DNA of 64,000 nucleotides from Nocardia iowensis (lineage in GTDB: Bacteria > Actinomycetota > Actinomycetes > Mycobacteriales > Mycobacteriaceae). A program made the translations under genes and the position numbers. Below, piece after piece: positions 50,390 through 60,403 of this stretch. The notes beneath the pieces are model-generated. The model was not told the DNA's origin. It saw only the letters and a list, made by a program, of their open reading frames with translations, and searched no databases. How positions within the stretch are numbered: position 1 is the stretch's first letter; every line of letters begins with the position of its first letter. The stretch spans positions 3,596,001 to 3,660,000 of the forward strand of contig NZ_CP078145.1 of NCBI RefSeq assembly GCF_019222765.1. Direction: 5' to 3'.

Positions 50390-51012
50390 CGCTGACCAAT
50401 CTCGCTGACGCGTTGGTCGCCGCGTCGGCCGACGCCTACCAGGGATGGGGTGATGTCGTGATCTTCGCGGCGTGCACCGCGGTGCGAATCGGGGAAGTGT
50501 CCGGGTGCCGGGTCGGTGACATCGACACGACGGAATGGGTCTGGCGGTTGCGTCGGCAAACGTCACCCGGTCCGGGTGGGCTGAAGGACAAAGGCACGAA
50601 AGGTAAACGCTCCCGCCGGATTCCGATCATTGAGGATATTCGCCCGTTGGTGCTCAATCGGATCCAAGCCGCCAACCGTCGGCCGGACGCGCGGCTGTTC
50701 GTTGGCCCGCGGGGTGGCCGAATCCAGACCGGTGTGCTGCGGAAGGCGACGCACTGGCACGAGGTCGTTGCGAAGCTCGGCTTCGAACATCTGCGTCGGC
50801 ACGACCTGCGGCCCACCGGACTCACCTGGTTCGCTGACGCGGGCGTGCCGCTGCACCGCCTTCAGCAGATCGCCGGTCACACCGACCCCCGGATCACCCA
50901 GCGATACCTTCATCCGGACATCGAGGCACTCCAGAACGACGGCCAACTGCTCTCGATCCACCTACGAGCACCCCAGCGGTCCCCAAATGGTCCCCAACTG
51001 CGGGTCGTCTGA
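50341..51012 (+). pseudogene. Tyrosine integrase, N-terminally truncated (element B)
   Basis: The C-terminal catalytic domain is intact in one frame: ELDDPRSLALPDWLTLTNLADALV, TAVRIGEVSGCRVGDID (first Arg), GTKGKRSRRIPIIED (Lys), RRHDLRPTGLTW (His/Arg), IAGHTDPRITQRYLHPD (His, nucleophile Tyr), with end LRVV. The N-terminal core-binding domain seen in the element A copy is missing; sequence before 50341 belongs to the HTH gene. The frame stays open upstream to 50146, but that part is HTH-gene shadow. Without the arm/core-binding domain it is probably inactive. The residue after HDLR is Pro where His is usual. Confidence 0.85.
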
Positions 51013-51019
51013 AAACAGC

Positions 51020-51052
51020 AAACCCCTTCCGACCGAGGTCAGGAGGGGTTTT
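51020..51052 (+). terminator. Hairpin terminator after integrase B
   Basis: AAACCCCTTCC (51020-51030) pairs with GGAGGGGTTTT (51042-51052), ending in a short T-run. It is the same structure as at 38252. Confidence 0.75.
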
Positions 51053-51096
51053 CTACTGTCGGGCTGACAGGATTTGAACCTGCGACCACCTGACCC
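51050..51096. repeat. Attachment site copy B, 47-bp direct repeat
   Basis: Identical to 38280-38326; contains the 3' part of tRNA-Pro on the minus strand. Beyond 51096 the sequence does not continue as a tRNA, so the intact tRNA-Pro gene is not reconstituted here. Confidence 0.85.
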
Positions 51097-52424
51097 AGGT
51101 TCAGGTGGCCCACGTAGGCCGCATCAGCGCCTATTAATGCTGGTTATCTCGTATCTTCCGATCGGTGCCGTACTGAATGAATCGCATTGGTTCCGGACGA
51201 TTTTCGTCAAAAATGTGAGATTTCGGTGAGATTCGACCAAATGCTGTGGAGCAGCGACCCGAGCGATCGGCATGTGGTCCGTGCCGCGGGGGGACGCCCG
51301 CGAGGCACGCGGTTTGCAGCCCACGTGATGACGGACCGTCCCGGTACTTCTTCGGCGTGTCGGCTGCGACACGCCGGAAACGTAAATCGCTCGGCAACAC
51401 TCCAGTTATCTTTGTGGCATGCCCGCTGAACGTTCCGCCTGATGGCACGCTCGATGCCGACGTGTCCGATGGTCTTGCCGATCACGCTCTCGGCGGGCAA
51501 GACGACGATGCTCGCCTCGATTCGTGGCCTGAACTCGTCGTCGTAGTTTTTCGCAGAACCAGCACTAGCAGACCATCTCGGGATCACTGCTGGACCGGCT
51601 GGCCGAACCTGTTCACAATCGCTGACCGAATCGAACCCGAATCAATGGTCTGCCGGACTTCGCGGTCGTTTTGCCGGTACTCGATGTGTTCTTCGGTCTC
51701 TCCGCGGACTCCTCCGTGGTCGATGCGAGGTGCTTTGACCACGAGCTTCGTGTGTCCGCTGGCGCCGTGGCTGGTGTCGTAGGGCAGGCGCAGGTCGCCG
51801 CACAGCACATCGATGCATTGCTGGCGGTGGCCGGCCGGTGGGATTCGTCGGCGACGCCAGCCATCGCGTACACCCCGGCAATGCGGACCGCGACGTCGGT
51901 GACGCCTCGTTCGCATCCAACAACGTCGCAATCGATCAATTCTCGACACCGAGCGTTGCGGTCTCAAGAATGTGCGCCCGCGTGACGAGTACTGGTCATG
52001 ATGCTGTTCTCGGTGTGCGATGGCGCAACCGTGGCGAGTTGGGCTCCGGCGGCTGCATTCGCGGGGCCCGCTGTGCTCGCTGATGCTGTACCGGCTGTTC
52101 GACTGTGTGCGAAACTGGCTGCGGCACTTGCTGACTCGGATGATCGCGCGCGAGGCGCCGGTCGGCACCGTGGCCAAGAGCGTCGTCCGCCGCGGCAACG
52201 CGGTGTCGACTCCTTTCGTCGAGGTCGGCGACGGGCCTCGGCGGCTACCCGAGCTCGCGGCGCCACGAGAGATCCGAGCCAGATAAACGGCATCCCCGAA
52301 GCTCCGTCCGAAGAGCGCCGGTTCGACGAGTCGTTCCGGACCTACGCACCGGCGGTGTTCCGCTTCGCGCGGCGGGCTTTCCACGGAGACACCGACCAGG
52401 CACTCCTCGGCGGTCGGTCCGTGC
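51097..52424. other. Long stretch with no convincing gene
   Basis: About 1.3 kb right of the attachment repeat. Several open frames exist on both strands, but they are Arg/Pro/Ser-rich, overlap each other and show no domain or good start. It may be decayed DNA of a third element or of the old chromosome junction. Confidence 0.5.
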
Positions 52425-53126
52425 TCAAGTAGGCGTCGTCGCGCGGGCCCAGGGCCAGGTCATTAAAGCCCATACGGTGATCAGCAGAAACGCGACGGTG
52501 ACCAGATACCAGGGCCAGGGTCCGAGCACATCGAGCAGCGACGGAGTCTCGGGTTTTCCGTTGACGAATCCGTAGTTGGTGTGAGTGAGGGAGTTGAAGG
52601 TGAACGTGACCGCTGCCCATGCCGCGGTGGTCGCCACGGCGATCCGATAGCTGCGCCAATCCGGATGCATGCCGGTGCCCCAGGTGAGGTAGATCGGCGC
52701 CCAGACCACGATCAGGTGAATTGCCCAGAAGGCCAGGAAGTGGTGATGCGGGAAGTCCGGGCTCTCGAGTGCCGGTGAGATGAGCGCCTGCGTGCTCAGC
52801 GTGAGGCACCAGTAGTAGGTCAGCGCGTACGCCCAGTGGCGGTGCGACCACAAGGCGTACGCGGCGACCAGGGTGGCGAGATCGGTCAAGCGCAACGGAA
52901 CAGAGCGGTCGACGGTCGGGGGTATCGCCGTGGCGAGGTAGACCCCCACGTACAGCACGAGCGTCGAGAGCCCGAAGATGCGGCTGAAGAGGGGCGCGGT
53001 GCGAGCATTTCGGTGCGCACGTCCGAGGCGGACGACCAGCACCGCACCCGCCACGAAAACGGCCAGCACAATCCAGTGCGACAGGCCGTAGGGGGAGAAC
53101 TCTCGCGGCGCCGACAGCGGGTACAC
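52425..53126 (-). CDS. TMEM164/YwaF-family integral membrane protein
   Basis: A 233-residue protein with six or seven transmembrane helices: SHWIVLAVFVAGAVLVVRLG, LSTLVLYVGVYLATAIPP, TYYWCLTLSTQALISP, FWAIHLIVVWAPIYLTWG, and WYLVTVAFLLITVWALMTWPWA. The LPLRLTDLATLVAAYALW-type segment and HTNYGFVNGKPETPSLLDVLGPWPWY are characteristic of the TIGR02206/YwaF membrane family. Function in bacteria is unknown. It starts at ATG 53126. Confidence 0.85.
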   Translation of the reverse strand: MYPLSAPREFSPYGLSHWIVLAVFVAGAVLVVRLGRAHRNARTAPLFSRIFGLSTLVLYVGVYLATAIPPTVDRSVPLRLTDLATLVAAYALWSHRHWAYALTYYWCLTLSTQALISPALESPDFPHHHFLAFWAIHLIVVWAPIYLTWGTGMHPDWRSYRIAVATTAAWAAVTFTFNSLTHTNYGFVNGKPETPSLLDVLGPWPWYLVTVAFLLITVWALMTWPWARATTPT

Positions 53127-54022
53127 GCCTGCCTACTCTAGGGCCGGATACGGTGCGTCGATGTCGTTTACGCCGGTCTCGAGTCGGTCATCACGGGCCC
53201 CGCAGCACGTGCAGCTCACCGTGTACCCAGGCTGACCTACCTGGCTCAGATTCGGTGGCAATAGCCCAGATTCACTGTCGCCGGACAGCTGAATGCCGCA
53301 TCGACTCAGCATTCCGCAACTTCCGACAGCCGTGTTGCCCAGTAGTGACGAGATCGCAGGTGCTTGTCCACTCTTCGCCGGTCTGAGCGACCATCACGAT
53401 CAGATTCGACAGAGCTCCGGCGGTTCGAATCCCGGCTCCAGCAATGTCCGGACGATACCCGCGGTGCTCTCGACACCCATGCTGTAGGACCAGCACAGGG
53501 CATTGAACCATCATCGAAAAGAGCAGGGACAGAGAATAATCCGTCGCAGTCATGAGACACGGGGCCGCTCCGTTCCATACACGCTGAGACAATTTTTGGA
53601 CGGGATGTGCGTAGCGTGGAGGGGTGGGGATCAGTCCTGGTGACCGTTGTTCTCGAGCCACATGCGCGATCCAGGATGGTGTCCAAAGGCGGTTGTGGCT
53701 CCTCGCGGGGGATCCGGGAGGCGGGTACCAAGAAGTCGTCGGCCCAAGGAAGACGTACTCGATCGTCATGCCGGAGGCCAGCCCATCGTGTCGAAGACGC
53801 GCTGTGCGGCGATCCGCCCGCGATCATTCAGGATCGAGAGCGCAACCGTCAGAGTTGCGGACTGTCTATGAATCGTAGGCATCGGGCATCGGCTCCTGGC
53901 CCTGCCCTTGATTCTCGTCCTCCTCCATCAAAGCCGATCTTCGGGATCGGCGCCATCACGACCAGAAGAAACTCACGGCGCGCAGCGAGCGCAGTGGCGT
54001 TGCTGCCGTTGGGAGAATGAAG
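53127..54022. other. Intergenic stretch, possible decayed sequence
   Basis: About 900 bases. On the minus strand a segment near 53770-53850 reads ALSILNDRGRIAAQRVFDTM and another near 53700-53769 reads TIEYVFLGPTTSWYPPPG; they are in different frames and unassigned. They may be fragments of one lost gene. Confidence 0.4.
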
Positions 54023-54626
54023 CTAGGGCTTTCGAACCATCGCCCACATAAGGGGTTTCGCTCCGAGGGGCAGGTTGAAGGTGGCGCTTACCGTGAACCC
54101 GAATCGTTCGTAGAAGCGGATGTTCTTTTCGCGTGTGCATACAAGGTAGGCTGCCGTGTCCGGCGCAGTTGCGAGGCGGTCGGTGATGAGTTGAGCGGCG
54201 TAGCCGTGCCCGCGGCGGCTGTCGGGTGTCGCGAGGTTGGCCAGGTACCAATGCAGTGGCGTGAGTGGGTGATGTTCGTCCAGTGTGCGACGAATGGCGA
54301 TCGCAGCGGCTGTCCTGGTGCGAAAGGCGGCTAGAAGCTGCGGTAGTGCGCGCAGTGTGCGAGGCCGGTTGATCCCACTGTCCGGGTGGATCCCACACTG
54401 CGACACCGCCGAGGTGGTCGTGCTGGTCGGTCGCGATCTGTACACCACCGCCCGGTAGATGGAAGACCCGCAGGGACGCGGCGAAGTAGCGCGGCAATGC
54501 ACGATGGCGTCTGTTGTGGTCAGGCCAGATGGACGCCATCACCGGATCGTCGGCGAAGGCTTCGGCAAGAACACCTGCGCAGGCATCAACGTGGGAAGGG
54601 GTGGCGACGAGGGTGGTGATCGGCAC
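54023..54626 (-). pseudogene. GNAT-family N-acetyltransferase, single frameshift
   Basis: The first half (from ATG 54626) reads ITTLVATPSHVDACAGVLAEAFADDPVMASIWPD and continues to GGVAVWDPPGQW. The second half, in the next frame from about 54375, reads TLRALPQLLAAF, HWYLANLATPDSRRGHGYAAQLITDRL with the acetyl-CoA-binding R-R-G-H-G loop, and NIRFYERFGFTVSATFNLPLG. Joined, it is a normal GNAT of about 200 residues. One frameshift separates the halves. It is either a recent pseudogene or a base-calling error. Confidence 0.8.
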
Positions 54627-54686
54627 GGCGAAATCTCCTGAGTAGCTAGCCTACTGACATCAACAAACCTCGAGGACAGTCGATGT

Positions 54687-55749
54687 TCATGGGAACCTAG
54701 CTGTCGGGTTGTTTTTGGTGTCCGGGTAGATCAAGCTGAGCGCGAGGGTCTGCGACACGTGGGGGTCGATCAGTCGGGAGTTGAAGCGTACGGTCAGCCA
54801 GCCGCCCTCACCGATCCAGTCGTCGGCGCCGAACCCCGGCCGGATCCGAAGGCTGTCTTGCACGCTGCCGGTCTCAAGTGCGGTCTTCACCATTCCGGGT
54901 ACCCGCAGTTGATCGTCGGGATGTACGCCAGCGGTTGCCCCTGTCGATACGCCATGCCCGAACCCGGGAGCGAACGGGCTTAGCCACTTGAGAATGCACG
55001 TGCTCGGCCACCGTGCTTCAAGCACAAAGCCGTACATTCCTTGTGCGCTGACCGCTGCCTTAGCGATGCTCATGTCGAGCGTGTCGATGCGTAGCTGTTT
55101 CGGATCGACCGTGGCGGTGATGTCTCGGCAGACGACTCGTAGCCGTGGACCTGCCTCGGTTTCGACGTAGCGCTGGACGTAGAGGAGCAGACCTGGCCGG
55201 CTCGTGGTGGTGCGGATGATCACGGTGCCGGTGGCGGCGTAGCCGGGTTGGGCAGTCAGGATCGCGTCCCAGATCCGCACCAGATCGGGAAGCCGTTCGA
55301 CGCGGGTGAAGAAGTCCAACGGCCCATAGGCATTTCGGGGGGCGATCACGCTGGCGCTCAGGCACTTCCAAGATGTCGAGCAATTCGCGCGTGGTGTGCA
55401 GACGCGGTGGCCCGTCGTTGGCGTCGAGTTCCCATTGATAGGCGGCAGTCGGCGCGGTCGGGGTGCCCGGTTCTGGGCCGTACACGATCTGCACACCACT
55501 GACCGCGTTGTCGGGGCCGACCACGGGATAGGCGGCGTACACCTGACCGGTTGCGGTGCCTTCTCGTCCGGCGCGCACAGCGCTAACCCCTGAGTTCACC
55601 ACGTCCTTGACCAGACGCTCTACGAGCATGCGCTCGGCTCCGCGGAACACGTTGGCTATCCGAGCGTCGCGGGTCCGGCTCGCCGCCCACACCACCCGTG
55701 GATCGGACCCGATCGTCTCGATCAGCACCTCGTTCTGTGAGTGCTCCAC
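54687..55749 (-). pseudogene. GAF/PAS-type (DUF5593-like) protein, single frameshift
   Basis: The N-terminal part (from ATG 55749) begins MEHSQNEVLIETIGSDPRVV and contains GTATGQVYAAYPVVGPDNAVSGVQIVYGP, a GAF-like sensor region. After a six-G run at 55337-55342 the reading shifts to NAYGPLDFFTRVERLPDLVRIWDAILTAQPGY and continues to a C-terminus ending YPDTKNNPTARFP. Together about 350 residues, resembling the GAF/DUF5593 proteins frequent in Nocardia. The frameshift lies exactly at the homopolymer, so a sequencing error or slippage-based switching is possible. Confidence 0.7.
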
Positions 55750-55844
55750 GGGCGGCCCTTCAGCACGTTCGGAGTTTCGTACACGTCAAAATAACAAATG
55801 CCCAGTTGGTGAATGATGCTTCTACACATACTGCGCCCGCCCTC

Positions 55845-56531
55845 ATGGACTGTGGAATGCTGGCAGCCGTGCGCATTTGGCTTCCGTTCATGGGTCCGCT
55901 CGCTCGCCAGCTGGGATACCCGTCCGGATGGTGGGGACGTCGGATCACCAACGGCCTCAACATCTTTAACAGGCGGGTCATGGAGGGCTCGGTCGCGGCT
56001 CTCGAGGCCGCTGCGGGTGAGACCGTCGCTGACATCGGCTTCGGCGGTGGACACGGACTCGCGATCTTGCTCGATCAGGTAGGACCGAATGGACGCGTCT
56101 ACGGCTTCGATGTCTCGCCCACCATGATCGCCCAGGCACGGAAGCGGTTCGGAGACTTCATCACTAAAGAGCGCTTACATCTGGTTGAAGCACCGATGCG
56201 GAAGCTGTCAGTCGACGACGCGTCTCTCGATCGCGTCGTGACCGTCAACACGATCTACTACATCGACGACGAAGAACTAGGAACGTCATTACTAGACGTC
56301 GCACGAGCGCTGAGACCGGGCGGCCGCCTTGTGGTCGGCGCAGCGGATCCGTCTTTCATCGAAGCGGCTCCCTGGCGGGACGGCCTGATCAATCGGCCAC
56401 CGGCAGAGGTCATCGCCCTCATCGAAGGGGCAGGGTTCAAAGTGTGCGAGGACCGGCGACTCGGAGAGTCTGAGCGCGCATTCCACGTCTACGTCGCCGT
56501 GCTGGAGGAAGGGCCAACGACTGAGGCGTAG
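55845..56531 (+). CDS. SAM-dependent methyltransferase (class I, UbiE-like)
   Basis: A 228-residue methyltransferase. Motif I is VADIGFGGGHGLAILLDQVG, motif II/III region VYGFDVSPTMIAQARKRF, and motif IV ASLDRVVTVNTIYYIDDEE. ALRPGGRLVVGAADPSF is also typical of class I enzymes. ATG 55845 is chosen because earlier sequence in frame is non-homologous; ATG 55857 is possible. The motif is unusual in having GFGGG rather than GCGTG-type. Substrate is unknown; it stands alone between the GAF gene and the MFS gene. Confidence 0.88.
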   Translation: MDCGMLAAVRIWLPFMGPLARQLGYPSGWWGRRITNGLNIFNRRVMEGSVAALEAAAGETVADIGFGGGHGLAILLDQVGPNGRVYGFDVSPTMIAQARKRFGDFITKERLHLVEAPMRKLSVDDASLDRVVTVNTIYYIDDEELGTSLLDVARALRPGGRLVVGAADPSFIEAAPWRDGLINRPPAEVIALIEGAGFKVCEDRRLGESERAFHVYVAVLEEGPTTEA

Positions 56532-56695
56532 GCCGAACCCGCTTGCAGCCTCCATCCGCCGACGTGTAAGGAGGGCAGGCGGGATTATCGGCGGTTTACA
56601 CGGCTGTGCTCGTCGACCAGCGATTCGCCTCCGACTTGGCATGTGCGCGTTCGTAGGACGAAATAGCTGCTGTGCAGCTATTTCGGCTGTACAGG

Positions 56696-57976
56696 CTATT
56701 CGGGGTTCCTGTGCTGAACGCGTTCCAAACCCGCCGCGGGCTCGGGTGCGTCATCTGCGACTGGAATTTTGGCGAGTCCCGATTCGCTGAGGGTGCGGGT
56801 ACGGAATGCTCGTCCGAAGACACTGAGTACCAGCGCGAACGCGAGCAGGCTGGCGATGCCGAACCGCAGTGAGCCCTGGGTTGCGATCAAGCCAACAATC
56901 GTGCCGCCTGCGAGAGTGCCCGCGTAGGGAAAGACGTTGAGCCGGGCGATGAGTGCGTCTCGCGCCCGACCGCTGGCCAAAGTGGCTGCCTCGCTGAAGC
57001 ACAGCGGCGTAATCAAGGGCAGTCCAATACCGCATACGCCGAACCCGACGATGGCGACGGCCGGGTTAGGCGCGCTGACAGCCATGAGCATCCCGACGAC
57101 TGCCATGCCTGCTGCACTCCGCATCACGGTGCGCGGTCCGAACCGACGGACCCACCAGTCACCAGTCAGTAGACCGGCCAGCGAGGTGAACTGAAAGGCG
57201 GCAATCGGCAGGGCCGCGGTCGACGTGGAAGACGCCAGTTCGTCGGTCAGATACAGCGCCGACCAGTTGTTGATACCCAAATCGATGGCGAACGCCATCA
57301 CCAATGCGATACCGAACGGAAGGTAGGCGCGCAGTGGCGTGGTGACGGCTGGCTTGGCCGCGGCGGATTTCGCCTCGGCGGGGCTGGTTTCTGCCCGCTG
57401 GGGTCGCAGTAACAGGGGGCCTGTCACCAGGCAAACGACCAGTATCACCACCGATGCGGCGAGCATCGATTCTCGCAGTGCGACATCGACTTTGACCGAT
57501 GCCGCGATGAACAAGGCACCAAGGACGGATCCGACGGCCCAAGCGGCATAGAACGATGCCATCACGAACGCCCCGTATCTGTGCTCGATGAGCGCGTGTT
57601 GCATGATCGTGCTGGCGTTGACTATGCCGGTAGTGATCCCATAGCCGCCGAGGCCGATGAACAGGGCAGTAGTGTTCGGGGCGAGCGCGATCGCGGCGGT
57701 ACTAACAGCTGTGATGGCAAGCCCGATTCGCAGGCCCGTTCTGCTCGACCACCGGCGCGCTAGTCCCCCGGCCATCCGACTGCCGACCGCGGCCAGCAGA
57801 GAGATCATGAAGATCGCTGCGACGATTGAACTGTGAGAAAGGCTATGTCGATCCCGCAACTGCGGTAGTCCGGCGAGCAAGACAGCGAAGATGTAACCCT
57901 TCGCGCCGAACGCGATCGAATTCGATATCCGCGCTGTGCGGATGACACGGGAAGGTTGTCCCCCAACAAGTTCCAT
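56696..57976 (-). CDS. MFS transporter (12 helices)
   Basis: A 426-residue major facilitator protein. Helices are evident throughout (for example YIFAVLLAGLPQLR, LFIGLGGYGITTGIVNAS, YAAWAVGSVLGALFIAAS, AVVGMLMAVSAPNPAVAIVGFGVCGIGLPLI). The central loop is rich in Ala, Lys and Pro (SPAEAKSAAAKPAVTTP), as expected between the two six-helix halves. It resembles the FucP/YbjJ-like group more than drug exporters. Substrate unknown. The start is ATG 57976. Confidence 0.88.
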   Translation of the reverse strand: MELVGGQPSRVIRTARISNSIAFGAKGYIFAVLLAGLPQLRDRHSLSHSSIVAAIFMISLLAAVGSRMAGGLARRWSSRTGLRIGLAITAVSTAAIALAPNTTALFIGLGGYGITTGIVNASTIMQHALIEHRYGAFVMASFYAAWAVGSVLGALFIAASVKVDVALRESMLAASVVILVVCLVTGPLLLRPQRAETSPAEAKSAAAKPAVTTPLRAYLPFGIALVMAFAIDLGINNWSALYLTDELASSTSTAALPIAAFQFTSLAGLLTGDWWVRRFGPRTVMRSAAGMAVVGMLMAVSAPNPAVAIVGFGVCGIGLPLITPLCFSEAATLASGRARDALIARLNVFPYAGTLAGGTIVGLIATQGSLRFGIASLLAFALVLSVFGRAFRTRTLSESGLAKIPVADDAPEPAAGLERVQHRNPE

Positions 57977-58744
57977 CCCGCGAGGCTAAAGGCTATACAG
58001 CGTCCGCGCGCGCCGATCCGGTGACGCGCCCTCCAGATGCGATAACTTTGAACACTTTTCGTGAATCATTCGACGTGATCGAGTACTATCGCGGGGTACA
58101 GGCGTCGACGTGAGCTCGTCCCTACTGGCCGTCCTCGAGGTGCCTGCCCTGGCGTACCTCGCACCCGTGAGGTTGTGGTAGCCCCCGGAGGGGCGCCCAC
58201 CCGCGCTCGACAGTGTTTCGTTGCCTGACTTGGGCACACGCTAGCGAGGCCGCAAAGGTGCGCACATCCTTTTTCGCAACCCACCGTAGCGCCGATTTCG
58301 TGGCGAGTCTGAACTCGGGGGGAGACGTCCGTTCGGCCAGATACTCAGTCCGGCAGCGATGTTCGGATCCACCAAGCAGGAGCTCACACGGTAGCCGGAT
58401 GGATGTCGATGAACGTGAGTCGTGCTGGCGTTCACCACTGGCGATCTTGTCGGTGTTAAACGATTGTTCGCGATCTGTGGAAACAAGGGCTACGTCATGA
58501 GAGTAATTCCGGGGTGGACGTTCGTAGCGACGATGGAGCCGAGACGGGCCACCAACGTCGCCCGCGCCTACACCCCACACCCAGAGGACGGGGAAAGGAT
58601 CTTCGCTGCCGCGAGCTGGGACCTAGCCGTCCTCTCCATATCGTCCATCTCGGCAGTGGCAGCAACTGAGGCCGACCGGCCTGCTGTAGCGGCGGGCCCA
58701 GACTCGAGTGCGCTGTGGCGGACGGCTGCAAGGAGGGATTCGGT
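57977..58744. other. Divergent intergenic region, no supported gene
   Basis: About 770 bases between divergent MFS and XRE genes; must hold both promoters. AAGGAGGG at 58730-58737 is a strong ribosome site for the XRE gene. Open frames here are short and unconvincing. Confidence 0.5.
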
Positions 58745-59533
58745 ATGAGGCAGACCCAAACTGGTCGTTCGCGCGGCAACTCCGAATCAGGCCCGCCTGT
58801 TTCTGTCCCGAATCTTCCGGACACATTGCGGCGGATTCGAGAACAGCGAAAGCTGTCTCGAGCGAGAGCGTACGGCTGCCATGGTGTCAGCCCGTCGTAC
58901 TTGTTCGATCTTGAGCGCGGGGAGTACAAGCCTAGTCTGGACATGCTCGAGCAGATCATTGCTGGCTATGCCGTCGACGCGTCGCTGGCGCGTCACCTGC
59001 GTGATCTACGCGCGCCCTCGGTCGAGCTCGTATCGACGGAGGAGTTACGGCTGCGCGTGACTGCGGACAGTGGCCTAATGGCGCACATCCAGGACCTAAA
59101 GGAGCGAGGCGTTCTTGCCGCCTACATGAGTCCGGTCTGGAACGTTTTAGTAAACAATGGTCTGCTTCGCTCCACCTTGCCTGGCCTCGATGACGTAAGG
59201 TCCCTGCTCGCATGGGTGTTCGGCCCACACGCTGATACTGCGGCAGTCGACCGGGACCGTGACGCCGCCCTCGCCGTGGCGACGCTGAGGGGGGTACTCG
59301 GTCGCTATCGCAACGCGGAGCAATCATTCGATATTCTACGAAAGCTCGGGGATAACAACGACTTTCGGAGACGTTGGACGTCGACCCTGGAAGTTTCTTA
59401 TGCGTGCGACAGTAGCAAACCGGTACGGTTGCGCCATGTCGGCACGGGTGAACTGATGGCTTACAGCCTGATGGTCTCCGAGGTGCCCGATACCACCGAC
59501 GTGCTGCTGATGACTGCGCTCCGGAAACATTAG
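58745..59533 (+). CDS. XRE-family regulator with MmyB-like ligand domain (1)
   Basis: A 262-residue regulator. An N-terminal helix-turn-helix (LPDTLRRIREQRKLSRARAYGCHGVSPSYLFDLERGEYKPSLDML) is followed by an MmyB-like domain (SVELVSTEELRLRVTADSGLMAHIQDLKERGVLAAYMSPVWNVLVNNGLLRSTLPGL). The ATG at 58745 lies 7 bases after AAGGAGGG, so the upstream in-frame GTG is not used. MmyB domains bind fatty-acid-like ligands in studied actinobacterial members. It is a paralogue of the protein at 60404. Confidence 0.88.
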   Translation: MRQTQTGRSRGNSESGPPVSVPNLPDTLRRIREQRKLSRARAYGCHGVSPSYLFDLERGEYKPSLDMLEQIIAGYAVDASLARHLRDLRAPSVELVSTEELRLRVTADSGLMAHIQDLKERGVLAAYMSPVWNVLVNNGLLRSTLPGLDDVRSLLAWVFGPHADTAAVDRDRDAALAVATLRGVLGRYRNAEQSFDILRKLGDNNDFRRRWTSTLEVSYACDSSKPVRLRHVGTGELMAYSLMVSEVPDTTDVLLMTALRKH

Positions 59534-60403
59534 TGAACTCCCTTGGCACAGTGCGCGCCCCGATGCGCGACGGAGCGGCGCCCGATCGTGCCCTTCGAGC
59601 GGACCTCCCGTCAGCTGGCCTGACCAGCCGAATGCTAGGTCCTATCCGTAGCGAGCATTGCGATGCCGTTGTGGCACGGACCGTCGACGTCGAGTTGGCT
59701 TGCGCCTTGGTTCGACGATGAGCAACTTGCTGGTCTGCGGAGGAGTCTGGATCCTCGCTTGGCCGTGGCCTGGCCGTCGCGTCATTGCTATGGCTTCGGC
59801 GATTCGCCGGCTGTGGTGGCGCATACGGCCCGCCCCGTGGTCGAGTGGTCGTCCGGGTTTGAGCGCCAACCGATATCGGACAACTAGTCGCCGGTATGGC
59901 CTCGTTCTGTAAGTATGGATTCGACTGTGTAGCGTCGTTGTTCGGCGGACAGGTTATTCCTGCGGCTCAGATTGTTTGGCACATCGGTGGGAGTGACGGT
60001 GGGGGCCGAGCAGGGTGAAGTCCCAGCGACACATGCGATTTGCAGTGGCGGGTGAGTCGAATATTCAGGCCAAGGTGTCGTGCGACACGGCGGTCTCTGA
60101 CCTTCAGCTCAATTCGCTCGGTGCCCGCTGATTCTCCCAGCCTCATTTTAACCAGATCACACCGCTGCTGGAGTAGTATTTCCGCGCAGCGCGAATTTGG
60201 TTGCTCATCAACACATGCGGGTGACCGTGAAAGTGTACGCGTGAGCTGCTGCACGATAGCTGTGCTCGATGCGAAGCGGCGGGGGAGTATGAGTCACGAG
60301 GCGCACAGCGGTGGGTCAAGGCGGAGATGAAGCGATCCTCCAGAGATCAACTCGGGTCGAAGCTCGGCGTGTCGCGCCGCGTGTCATCGACAACTGCAGC
60401 CGC
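59534..60403. other. Stretch between the two XRE genes, no supported gene
   Basis: About 870 bases. A frame at 59663-59887 (WHGPSTSSWLAPWFDDEQLA) has some protein character but no start site or family. Nothing else is supported. Confidence 0.4.

Noticed and set aside
51057..51096. Complete tRNA-Pro gene at the right repeat
   Set aside because: Sequence after the 47-bp repeat does not fold as the 5' half of a tRNA.
38280..51096. CRISPR array among the island repeats
   Set aside because: The repeats are three scattered copies or two attachment sites, with no regular spacing and no cas genes.
51246..52432. Protein genes in the 1.3-kb stretch right of the island
   Set aside because: Frames are low-complexity and mutually overlapping with no domain; reported as an empty stretch.
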